Assembly: GCF_021134715.1 (NCBI RefSeq)
Contig: NC_060024.1
Coordinates: forward strand, 8,866,001-8,930,000
Source: Daphnia pulex
Lineage: Eukaryota > Arthropoda > Branchiopoda > Diplostraca > Daphniidae
DNA length: 64,000 bases
Direction of reading: 5' to 3'
Shown: piece after piece, positions 11,110 to 21,063 of the stretch
Layout of the letters: each line of letters begins with the position of its first letter
Numbering within the stretch: the stretch's first letter is position 1
Position numbers and translations under genes: made by a program
The notes under the pieces: model-generated
The model's database searches: none
Seen by the model: the letters and a program-made list of their open reading frames with translations, nothing else
Told to the model about the DNA's origin: nothing

Positions 11110-12890
11110 ATGCCTCAAGCGAAAAGTGCAAAAACTTTATTGGAACTGTCGATAGCATATGTTGTACAAAGCATGGACCAGTGGTCATGGAAGCCCATCG
11201 AGCTCTTAGACATGTCAGATTCAGATCTAGTTTCAAGTCCTTTACATCAGCTGCGTAAGTGTTGAATCTAATATGATTTCACTTTCTTATTTTTGTATTA
11301 TTATACATATTTTATTGCTTCAAGCTCTGTGTGTTATGGAGAAAATCGTGCATTATCTCCACATGAACCAATTGCTGACTAAACACTTAAAATGGGTTAT
11401 TACATCTGAACTAAATGAGCTTCTATTAATCTCACGTGATGAAAAAGAGATTCATGTACAACTCAAACATGCTTCTATCCAATGCCCAGTAAGAAACAAT
11501 TACGTTTTCTGCTCTATTAAGATAAAAAGATAATCTTCTAATTGGCATTCTTTTATTTATTACAGCTACTGAAAAAATTGAAATTTGAAGAAACTTGGAA
11601 ATTTCTTGATATCGAAACATCCATAGTGCAATTCCTTCCTAAATTCCAACAATTAGAGGTATTGGAAATTGCAAACACTTCTGTGAGAGACAATAGCTTA
11701 GAAGTTTTTGGAACTTATTTCAAACATCTAAGGTACAAAGTGTCATCTGTGAAATATTTGTATTGCCTACAATTTATTAATGTGAAAATGTTATATTTTA
11801 AAGGGAGCTGGATGTGAGTCACTGTCTAGGTGTGACAGACAACGGAATTCAAAGATTGTGTGGTAGTGCCCACCATTTGGAAGAGGAAAGTAGAAGAAAA
11901 GATTATGTATGGTGGGATTATGGGAAGTGTAAAGGTATTCAGATATTGCGCGTCAAGGGAACTAACGTTACCAAGAAAGGAATTCGAATCGCTCTTCAAA
12001 ATCTGCCTTCCTTGAAAGTTTTAAGTCATAAGTTAGTTGTAGAAGTCTTGAGTAACATTCATCATCATCAATTAGCGCTTGAGAGTAACCTGCCCGTAAT
12101 CCCCAAATATTCCTTAATTGAAATCGCTGTCGCCCGTCCGTACACACATGGAAGCTTAGGCTTAGCGCTCCTTCTTTGCCCTTCAATTATCAAGGTCAAG
12201 ATTAAGGGTATTAGTAATTTTCTTGATAGTGACTTGTTAGAATTATTGTCACTTGCTAATCTTTGTCACCTAAATATATCTGGTCGTTTTGTAACATTTT
12301 GTGATGGAGTGATCCCATTGCTAAAGGCTAATGGAAATCTTCTCGAGAGCCTGAAACTGAAACATTTCTCTGATGTCGACATTCATTCTATCATTGAGTT
12401 ATGTCTCAATCTCAATTCGCTTACAATTGACCATTGTGAGATTCCCATTCCTGTTGAAGATCCAAACAATTCTGTGCGTCGGAAACGATTCAAAATCGAA
12501 CAACCAATTTTAAGAAAACTTGAAGTATTGCGTCTATTCTTTTCGTCTTTTCAATTCAATGCCGAATCCCTACTTTTGCAGCTCTTGTCATCGCCTTCAC
12601 TCAGGATTCTTGAAATTGTTGTTTGTATTGAACTTACGGATAGCATACTTGAAAGAGTTGTGTTGCTTCATCATTTCCAAAATTTGAAACATTTAAAATT
12701 AGCTTTCTGTGGTTCTCTGACCAAAAAAGGAATTGATTTTTTGATGAATGAAAACAACTCAATCAATAGCATGGAGTTGGAAATTAACGAGAGCTCTCTT
12801 ATTACAACTGAGAACCTAAATGAATGGAAAGAGAAAAGCAAACAGAAAAATTGGCAATTTAACCTAACTATTAGGAATTATCGAGACTAG
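11110..12890 (+). CDS. LRR protein B, ZYG11-like BC-box/Cul2-box receptor (4 exons)
   Basis: Exons 11110-11254, 11325-11488, 11566-11732 and 11804-12890 join in phases 1,0,2 and encode 520 residues. The first three introns sit at the same places as in gene A; the fourth intron of gene A is absent. The N-terminus TLLELSIAYV fits the BC-box except that Ser replaces the usual Cys. Across the first splice, LPLCVMEKI fits a Cul2-box. Leucine-rich repeats follow (LEVLEIANT, LDVSHCLGVTD, LRVKGTNVTKKG, LKLAFCGSLTKKG). The role is inferred from ZYG11 relatives as a CUL2-elongin substrate receptor. An in-frame upstream ATG exists at 10936, but 11110 is preferred because the paralogs share this start. 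Gene B lies about 0.7 kb upstream of its closest paralog, gene C. Confidence 0.87.
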
Positions 12891-13006
12891 TTGTTCATAA
12901 TTGGTGAGATTTTGTTTTTAAATGTTCTCCCTTTTCATTGTGTTCACTTGATATATTCCCTAAGCATGTTCTTTGGTGTCATAAACTCATAATGTTGAGG
13001 CTAGAA

Positions 13007-13012
13007 AATAAA
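13007..13012 (+). other. Polyadenylation signal of LRR gene B
   Basis: AATAAA lies about 115 bp after the stop codon of gene B. The paralog gene C has the same element in the same context (GAGGCTA...AATAAA) about 95 bp after its stop. Confidence 0.6.
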
Positions 13013-13548
13013 TCACCCAATTTTGAAATTGTGCGTTCCCGTTCAATAACAAAACTATGAATTTTACAAATCTTCTATCTGCAATTGTGCGTGGAGCTTA
13101 CTTTACTAGGTCCAGCTCGGTGATCAGTATGGGTTATCACTTTGTGGAATATAGCATAGCATTTGTTCCATTGCTTGTCGATATTTATGCAGGAAAAAAT
13201 ATTTCAATCCGATGACCAAATCAGAGTAATAGAATATCTATAGAATATAACCAGAAAGCAGAAATCCAGAATCCACGTTTTCAGTTTTCATTTTTCAATC
13301 TGAAATATGAGAAATCGAGAAATCCGTTAATATCATTAAATGGCAACTGTGTTCCTTAATGAAAATCATAAATCATAAGATCTTCTGCTATTATTAATTA
13401 TTCCTGGTTGTTCAGTGTTGTTCACTTTCACGTTTTATTAGCGGCGTTTTGTGTTTTCACTTTAGACGTATTATAAACTTCAACTTGCACATAGCCGTGT
13501 AACGCCTGTTCAGTAATTTTGACAACACTTTTTTTCTGTATTTTCGTC

Positions 13549-15326
13549 ATGCCTCGAGCGAAAAGTGCAAAAACTTTATTGGAATTGTCGATAGCATATG
13601 TTGTACAAAGCATGAATCAGTGGACATGGAAGCCAATCAAGCTATCAGACGCCATATCAGATTTAGAGCTCGGCACGTCTCCTTTACATCAGCTACGTAA
13701 GTTATCAATTCTGATACGTAATTGACTTCACTTTGATCAACACATTTTTTTGCTTCTAGCTTTGCATGTTCTGGAGGAAATCATGTACTATCTTCACTAT
13801 AATAATTTGTTGGACAAACACTTGAAATGGGTTATCACTTCTCAACTCGATGAGCTACTATTAACCTCATGTAATGAAGTTCAGATCCGTGGATATCTTA
13901 AACATGCTGCTATACAATGTCCAGTAATGAGCAACTAAGCTTATTCTTATTCTAGTAACATAATCTTACAGTTGGGCTAATTTAAATATTGCAGTGTATG
14001 AAATCAATAGAATTTCAGAGGAGCAGAGATAACATTCTTAATATTGAGACATCCATACTACAATTCTTTCCTAAATTCCAGCAATTGGAGAAATTGGAGA
14101 TTGCATTCACTTCAGTGGGAGATAATAGCTTGGAAGTTTTTGGAACGTATTGCAAATATCTAAGGTAGAAAAAGTGTCAACTGAAAAATTTTTATTGTCT
14201 ATAATTATATTAATGTGAATATGTAATATTTTGAAGGGAGCTGGATGTGAGTCACTGTCCAGCTGTGACTGATGCTGGAATTGAAAGATTGTGTGGTGAT
14301 GCCGACTATTTGGGAGAAGAAGGTGGAAGAATAGATTATATGTGGGATAATGGGAAGTGTAAAGGTATTCAGATATTGCGCGTCAAGGGAACTAACGTTA
14401 CCAAGAAAGGAATTCAAATCGCTCTTCAAAACCTGCCTTCCTTGAAAGTATTAAGTCATGAGTTAGTTGTAGAAGTTTTGAGTAACATTCATCAATTAGC
14501 GCTTGAGAATAACCTGCCCGTTATCCCCAAATTTTCCGTAACTGAAATCACTGTCGTTAGTCCGTATGTACCTGGAAGCTTTGTCGTAGCGCTTCTTCTT
14601 TGCCCTTCAATTATCAAGGTCAAGATTAAGGGGATCAATGGTTTTCTTAACAGTGACTTATTGGCATTATTGTCGCTTGCTAGTCTCCGTCACCTACAGA
14701 TATCTGCTTGTCCTGAAGTAAAGTTTTATGATGGAGTGATCCCATTGCTAAAGGCCAATGGAGATCTTCTCGAGAGCCTGAAACTGGAAAATTTCTATGA
14801 TGTCGACTTTCATTCTATCGTCGAGTTATGTCCTAATCTCAATTCGCTTGTAATTGATGATTGTGTCAGCCGTGAAATTCCTATTGAAGAACAAGACAAT
14901 TCTGTGCGTCGAAAACGAATCAAAGTTGAACATCCGATTTTGAAGAAACTTGAAGTATTGCGTGTGACCTTTTCGTCTGTTAATTCCGAATCCCTACTTT
15001 TGCTATTGTCTTCACCTTCTCTCAAGGGTCTTGAAATTACTGATTGTTTTGAACTTACGGATGACATACTTGAAAGGGCCGCGTTGCTTCATGATTTTCA
15101 ACATTTGGAAGAATTAGAATTAGCTTACTGCGATTCTGTGACCAAAAAGGGAATTGATTTATTGTTGAATGATAGCAACTCAATCAGGGAAATGTCGTTG
15201 CAATTCGACTTCGAACATTCAGAACTGCTTACGGCAGAGAACATAAATGAATGGAAAGAGAAAAGCAAACAGAAAAATTGGCAGTTGAAATTAGATTTTT
15301 ATGTTCAAGAAACTAATTGTTCATAA
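13549..15326 (+). CDS. LRR protein C, ZYG11-like BC-box/Cul2-box receptor (4 exons)
   Basis: Exons 13549-13696, 13760-13923, 13995-14164 and 14237-15326 join in phases 1,0,2 and encode 523 residues. It is a close tandem paralog of gene B: both share AKSAKTLLELSIAYVVQSM near the start and KEKSKQKNWQ near the end. The BC-box position carries Ser (TLLELSIAYV) and the Cul2-box reads LPLHVLEEI. Leucine-rich repeats include LDVSHCPAVTDAG and LELAYCDSVTKKG. The first third is more diverged from gene B than the LRR body, most clearly in exon 3. The function is inferred as for genes A and B. No frame lesions are visible, so the copy appears functional. Confidence 0.87.
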
Positions 15327-15422
15327 TTCATGACATTTGTTTTAAATTATTTTCCCTTTCAATGCGTTTGGTTGTTGGATGGCCTATCTGCGTTTTTTGG
15401 TTTCACAACGTCGAGGCTAAAA

Positions 15423-15428
15423 AATAAA
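15423..15428 (+). other. Polyadenylation signal of LRR gene C
   Basis: AATAAA lies about 95 bp downstream of the gene C stop, in the same context as the signal after gene B. Confidence 0.55.
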
Positions 15429-16560
15429 ACACAGTTAATTTTAAAATTGTCTGTTCACTAACAAAACGTAATTGCTATTTGGTGATACTGTGCAATTTAC
15501 CGGTTTTCTTTCTAAACTATTTCTCTTAATTAGTGCTATTTGATCTGGTTAATATAACTTAAGAACCAACCCATTGGCAAAGTAATACTGAGATTTAAAA
15601 TTGACAGAAATCGCGATAATCACCAATGAATAGGCGTATTTTTATGAAAAAAGTAAAAGCAAAGTATCTAAAAAAAATATGTGAGACTACTATTGTTTTG
15701 TCTATTTCAAATTCGCTAGAGAAGAAAAAGCAGAATACTGAAAACTCCATCAATTCATGCAAAACTTCGCCGAGCAATGGGGAATCGGCGAACCGTCCGT
15801 ATGAGTTTACAATATTTTGAGCAAGATTCATTCACCATGAAGGCGGGAATTTGAATAGTTATACTGCACATCAAGGTTCAACACCTGAAAAGTTATTCCT
15901 TTTACAGGTATTCTTACTAATTGTAATAAGAAATTAAAACACTTACAGCATCTCTCCATCAACAGTCTGAACATCAATGGCCATCGAAACTTACACAGAG
16001 AAAATAAAGATTTATCACAAGTAAGGCAAAGTGCAGAATGACAGGAATGAAGATAAAAGTTAAAAAGGTGATACGTAAAGGTAGCAGTATACGATATTTC
16101 GTCAACAATCTGGGATCACTATCAGATGTAGGAGCACTCCTCATTATAGAAGAGATTGTACCTTGGGGATTTCATCTGTTGTGATGTGTGATGCTGTCGT
16201 GGTGCACTGCCTAACAGGGCCTTACGGCAAATCTGGGGGAGGTGCGACATATTCGGCCCCATGGCACATACACCAAGAGACCGAACAGTGCGGGCCCTTG
16301 CTAGAAGCTAACATGGGGAGAAAAATGCGTGGCAGCCAACGGGTTAACTTACAAACAAATCATACCAACAACAATAGATGATTAGCGTTGAACGTATTGC
16401 AGACCCTTCGTCGTTGTCAGCCGATTTCTTTTTTTTTATGCTCATCTAGGCTGCATCCTCTCTGTCATTACCTAAATAGAAAAATAAAAATAAAAAAGTT
16501 GACAATATTATGGAGTGATTTTACAATGAGATTTACATATAGTAACACCGATCTAGTTTT

Positions 16561-16960
16561 CTAGGCATCCAGATGATCCAGGGTGAAGGGGTTGTATAAT
16601 GTGATGTCAACACCAAGTTCATTTCGTGGGGGAAGGGACCATGTCAATGACAGCAAACAATACCAAATGATGATTCACTTTGGTGATCCCTGATACATTC
16701 AGTGGTTGTAGTTTGCCATCATCACCTCCAAGGCTCCAATTCTAAATAAATTGAAAATCAAATATACACACACCATTAACTCAGGGATAAAAAATTATTA
16801 AAGAGCAATCAACTTACACTTAGTTACAACCCCGAATTACAATTGCAACAGGAAATCTGGAAGTTGGAGAATACCCCAATAAATGATGAATTTGGTAATT
16901 GATAGCCATCACCACAAATGTTGTTTCTTAATGACTACAGAATTTTTAAAGAAATTCAGA
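16561..16960 (-). pseudogene. Unrecognised C-terminal coding remnant (two candidate exons)
   Basis: On the minus strand, about 16946-16828 reads FVVMAINYQIHHLLGYSP and ends at RGCN. About 16743-16561 reads WSLGGDDGKLQPLNVSG through NHHLVLFAVIDMVP, then, after a one-base shift in a C run, RNELGVDITLYNPFTLDHLD and a stop. Composition and flow look like real protein rather than noise, and the two parts could be neighbouring exons, but I do not recognise the family. The frameshift and lack of upstream exons suggest a gene fragment captured in this duplicated region. The rest of 15430-17300 shows nothing else I can support. Confidence 0.3.
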
Positions 16961-17300
16961 AATTTACTTGTTCCGATGAGGATGACACAGTAGAAAATCT
17001 CCTTACTTAACCAAACATGATTTCTTTTCCTGTTTTTTATATAATAACTGGCAGAATTACCTAATGAGTGTTCAATTAAAATGAGTTATCTCTGTCAAAT
17101 TGAAAAAAAAGTCTCCAAAATGTATGAGTTGTTTCATTCATACAAAAATGATGACATACCTTCTTTTCTTTTAGCTCTTTCTTCACAATTTGTCAATAGG
17201 CAGGAAGTTGGTGTAAAAAATTTCTTATCAGGCAAACAAATCCAGTTTAATGCTTCTTGTGTTGATTTTAAAAAAACATATGCGAAAACGCAACCGAATT

Positions 17301-18425
17301 GCCAAATTTTAACGTGCAGTCATGAAGGATGAAGGTAAGCGAAAATTGACGAAAGCCAGGAACAGCAGACGATCCACGAGCTTGAATTTTCATTTAAGAA
17401 CACAGTTGCCAATACAATCAAAACATGATTAGCGAATTCCCATGGGCCATGGGTGAATTACGAAACACGAAAACCTGGTGGATATTTGAATTATCAGATT
17501 GAAATATTTTATCCCGCATCAATACTGACCAACAAATGCAAAATTCCGCAAACCGGCAAACTTGTTCAGCAGCGTCCTACTGACAACCGCCACTAGACCC
17601 AAACATTACTCGTTGTCAATCAAAAATGACAACCCAATCATAGTGAATCGACGGGAGTTACTCTTTAAAATAGAAGTCGTGTTTCCTTGTATGAGGTCCT
17701 AGAACTAGACTCGTCTAATTAAAATTTAACAGGATCCACAGGCACATTGAAATGTAGAAATATTCCGTAAGACTGAATTTTTTTGCTTTTTGAAAATGAT
17801 ATATGGTCTCAACTTCTATAACGAGGACATCCAATAAAAAAAATTAACCGCATTGAACGACCCATTACACACCAGTTTACTAAACTCAAAACTATCGAGC
17901 GTTTAATAATTAAGTTCCTATTTCAAATAAAGACACTCCTCGTCCTCGATAGCATGTCGATAGTGTTGAATGTTGACACTTGACAATAGGTTTATATTTT
18001 AAAAAAGGAATTCCTCTCTCAACAAATTTTTGGCAGTAGCAAAATAGAATTTGAGTATACTTTAACACTGTGATCTGATATAATCATAAAGTGTACACCT
18101 ACATGTGATTTCAATACGTTTTAATAATGTGTTAAGCAAGTTTTGCATGCTTGATTTGTTACTAGTAAAGGCCTAAACTAGCCTTTAATTATGGCGAAAA
18201 CGCCCATATGTTTCAAAGAAATGATCAATAAGATCATTACATGTTTTTTTCCCAAAGAAAATGGTTTTTGAAAAAGGCATTTCACGTCTATTTTGCTTGG
18301 AGGAATCGGAAGGAATAAGCCAGATATTCGGGCTAGAGGTTTCATTTTCATTGTCTTTAGTTTATGCCGACCACCTTATTATAACGCAGATGTCGCCATA
18401 TCAACTTATTTCCTACAACACAGGA
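17301..18425 (-). repeat. Segmental repeat R, copy 2 (inverted relative to copy 1)
   Basis: This is the reverse complement of 10205-11030, from GCAGTCATGAAGGATGAAGG to the CAACACAGGATA end. It contains the extra internal segment (about 17675-18035) that copy 1 lacks but copy 3 has. It ends abruptly at 18425, where the RRM/satellite unit begins. No LRR gene body is attached, so it looks like a promoter copy separated from its gene. With copy 1 it brackets genes B and C as an inverted pair. Confidence 0.75.
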
Positions 18426-18462
18426 TACTTGGAATTGGCTAGGGCCAGGATTGGCTACCAAT

Positions 18463-18779
18463 TCTGGTAGCCAATTCGTCTCCCAATTCTGGTAGCCAAT
18501 TCGTCTCCCAATTCTGGTAGCCAATGATTCGTCTCCCAATTCTGGTAGCCAATTCGTCTCCCAATGAAGATTGATGATTTCCATCATTGGCTAGGCTAAT
18601 TCATAAAGAAGACAAGTTAAATGTAAAAAAAAAAATTAAATGTAATAGTTCAGTATGGCTACTGGAATTGGCTACCAATTCTGGTAGCCAATTCGTCTCC
18701 CAATTCTGGTAGCCAATTCGTCTCCCAATTCTGGTAGCCAATTCGTCTCCCAATTCTGGTAGCCAATTCGTCTCCCAAT
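18463..18779. repeat. 25-bp satellite in two four-unit blocks
   Basis: The unit starts TCTGGTAGCCAATTCGTCTC and ends CCAAT. It occurs about four times at 18463-18565, with a 3-bp insertion in one unit, and exactly four times at 18680-18779. TGGCTACCA and TGGTAGCCA next to the blocks form a 9-bp-stem inverted repeat around ATTC. The duplicated unit at 30.5 kb carries only one unit (30691-30715), so this array has expanded here. Unit identity and the absence of distinct spacers exclude a CRISPR array. Confidence 0.85.
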
Positions 18780-19124
18780 GAAGATTGGGATTACTATCAT
18801 TGGCTGGGTTAATTCATAAAGAAAAATTAAATGTTAAAAAAAAAATTAAATATTTAACATATGAATAGAATGAGAATTGTAACCACTTGTATTTAAACCA
18901 AAACCCAAAACCAAGAACACAAATTTTTGGGAAAAAAGCAAACAATTTTTCATGACAAATGTTGACAGCAGCAGGATGCCACAACATTTAAAAAGAGTAG
19001 AAAAATGGGTTTTTTGGGACAACTCGTGGACAACTCAAATGAACGTGTTAATTGACGATACAAAAGGGAAGGGGGGGATACGAAATTTCACATATCAACA
19101 GGTTGGAGTTGGGCCAATAATATG

Positions 19125-19731
19125 CTATTGGCGGGTGCTTTCAGGCTTACAAGTGGCACCAGGTGGGTCGACTTCTTCTTCGGGACGCCAAGCTAGAACT
19201 CTTAGGGCCACGGAATTCAGTAGAACCGGAAGAGGATATCCTGATAAAAATAAAAACAGTTAACACAAAGTAAAATTACAAGTTAAAAACACAAGGCAAA
19301 AAAAAAACTTACGTTTAAAGCAGCGAGAACAGCGTCTCTTGAGTAGAATGTTATGGTTACTGAGCGGCTCAATCCTTGGTTCGAATTTTCTCCAACCTCC
19401 ATCACTTTCCCTTATTGCGAAAAAGTTTCCTAAGAAAAATAAAATTAATATAAGCAATTATCTATAAAAAAAAGAAAACTACCTTGATCGCCTCGAGGGG
19501 CACACTCAACCCGATTCTTTTAACAAACAGACGTAGGGCAGGATCCCGTTTAACAACTTCCTTCAGTTCTTTCAATTCGTCATCAACTTGATTTTTTTGA
19601 AAATTCTTGAGTCGAAGATGCTTCTCAAATGCAGCCGTGACATGACCAGCAGCTTTCTTTAAGACTTCCTGATCCTCAATGGGCAAGCTACTACGGGGAT
19701 CAAACTTCAGTTTCTTTGGAGACGGTTCCAT
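19125..19731 (-). pseudogene. RRM-like small gene, copy 1 (disabled)
   Basis: Exon 1 (19731 to about 19484) starts MEPSPKKLKFDPRSS and includes VDDELKELKEVVKRD and LRLFVKRIGLSV. Exon 2 (about 19430-19316) carries SRSVTITFYSRDAVLAAL, but a TAA replaces the codon that is Val in copy 2 (after ETFSQ). Exon 3 (about 19236-19125) has two extra bases near its start relative to copy 2, which brings in an early TGA. The copy at 31086-31679 has none of these lesions. Splice sites are conserved. The unit from the satellite at 18.43 kb to 19.73 kb is repeated at 30.54-31.68 kb. Confidence 0.7.
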
Positions 19732-19943
19732 CGTGTGTTGTTCAAGTGCGTCAACTCGAGAGACTGAGGCTGGTAGGATGGGGCACTGGATTTATACGCC
19801 GCAGCGTCCTAGGTTTAGGGAAGCTACTCCTCTCTGAGAGGGCCAGTATTGGCTACTGGAATTGGCTACTAGTTGAATATCGTCGCCAAGATTTTTATCA
19901 AACTTAAAAATTATCATAGACGAGATAGTGCGCGACCAGCCTG

Positions 19944-21063
19944 TGAAGGTAAGCGAAAATTGACGAAAGCCAGGAACAGCAGACGATCCACGAACTTGAA
20001 TTTTCTTTAAGGAACACAGTTGCCAATACAATCAAAACATGATTAGCGAATTCCCATGGGCCATGGGTGAATTACGAAACACGAAAACCTGGTGGATATT
20101 TGAATTATCAGATTGAAATATTTTATCCCGCATAACTACTGACCAACAAATACAAAATTCCGCAAACCGGCAAACTTGATCAGCGTCCTACTGACAACCG
20201 CCACTAGACCCAAACATTACTCGTTGTCAATCAAAAATGACAACCCAATCATAGTGAATCGACGGGAGTTACTCTTAGTAGAAGTCGTGTTTCCTAGAAC
20301 TAGACTCGTCTAATTACAATTTAACAGGATCCACAGGCACATTGAAATGTAGAAATATTCCGTAAGACTGAATTTTTAAGCTTTAAATGATATATGGTCT
20401 CAACTTCTATAACGAGGACATCCAATAAACAAAAATTAACTGCATTGAACGACCCATTACACACCAGTTTACTAAACTCAAAACTAGCGGGCGTGTAATA
20501 ATTAAGTTCCTATTTCAAATAAAGACACTCCTCGTCCTCGATAGCATGTCGATAGTGTTGACACTTGACAATAGGTTTATATTAAAAAGGAATTCCTCTC
20601 TTAACAAATTTTTGGCAGTAGCAAAATAGAATTTGAGTATACTTTAACACTGTGATCTGATATAATAATAAAGTGTACACCTACAAGTGATTTTAATACG
20701 TTTTAATAATGTGTTTAGCAAGTTTTGCATCCTTGATTTGTTACTAGTAAAGGCCTATGATACCAGCCTTTTATTATGGCGAAAACGCCCATATGTTTCA
20801 AAGAAACGATCAATAAGATCATTACATGATTTGTTTTTTTCAAAGAAAATAGTTTTTGAAAAAGGCATTTCACGTCTATTTTGCTTGGAGGAATCGGAAG
20901 CAATAAGCCAGATATTTGGGCTAGAGGTTTCATTTTCATTGTCTTTAGTTGATGCCGACCACCTTATTATAACGCAGATGTCACCATATCAACTTATTTC
21001 CTAATACAACACAGGATACCTTTTTCTTACAAGTGAAGATGTTTAAAAAAAGGGCGCAATTAG
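19944..21063 (-). repeat. Segmental repeat R, copy 3
   Basis: This is the reverse complement of copy 1 and in the same orientation as copy 2. Its outer end GGGCGCAATTAG (21052-21063) abuts the 6.75-kb transposon. The sequence that follows GGGCGCAATTAG in the uninterrupted copy (AGATCT..., seen in reverse at 10197-10216) resumes at 27811. R copy 3 is therefore one continuous paralogous segment with 27811-28808, split by the transposon. Confidence 0.85.

Noticed and set aside
18463-18779. CRISPR-like appearance of the 25-bp repeat
   Set aside because: Units are contiguous without variable spacers, and the context is a eukaryotic genome; this is a satellite.
18952-19263. 103-codon plus-strand frame opposite RRM copy 1, with a similar one at 30913-31212
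   Set aside because: It is antisense to the third RRM exon and its 3' flank; the conserved splice sites and frame are on the minus strand.
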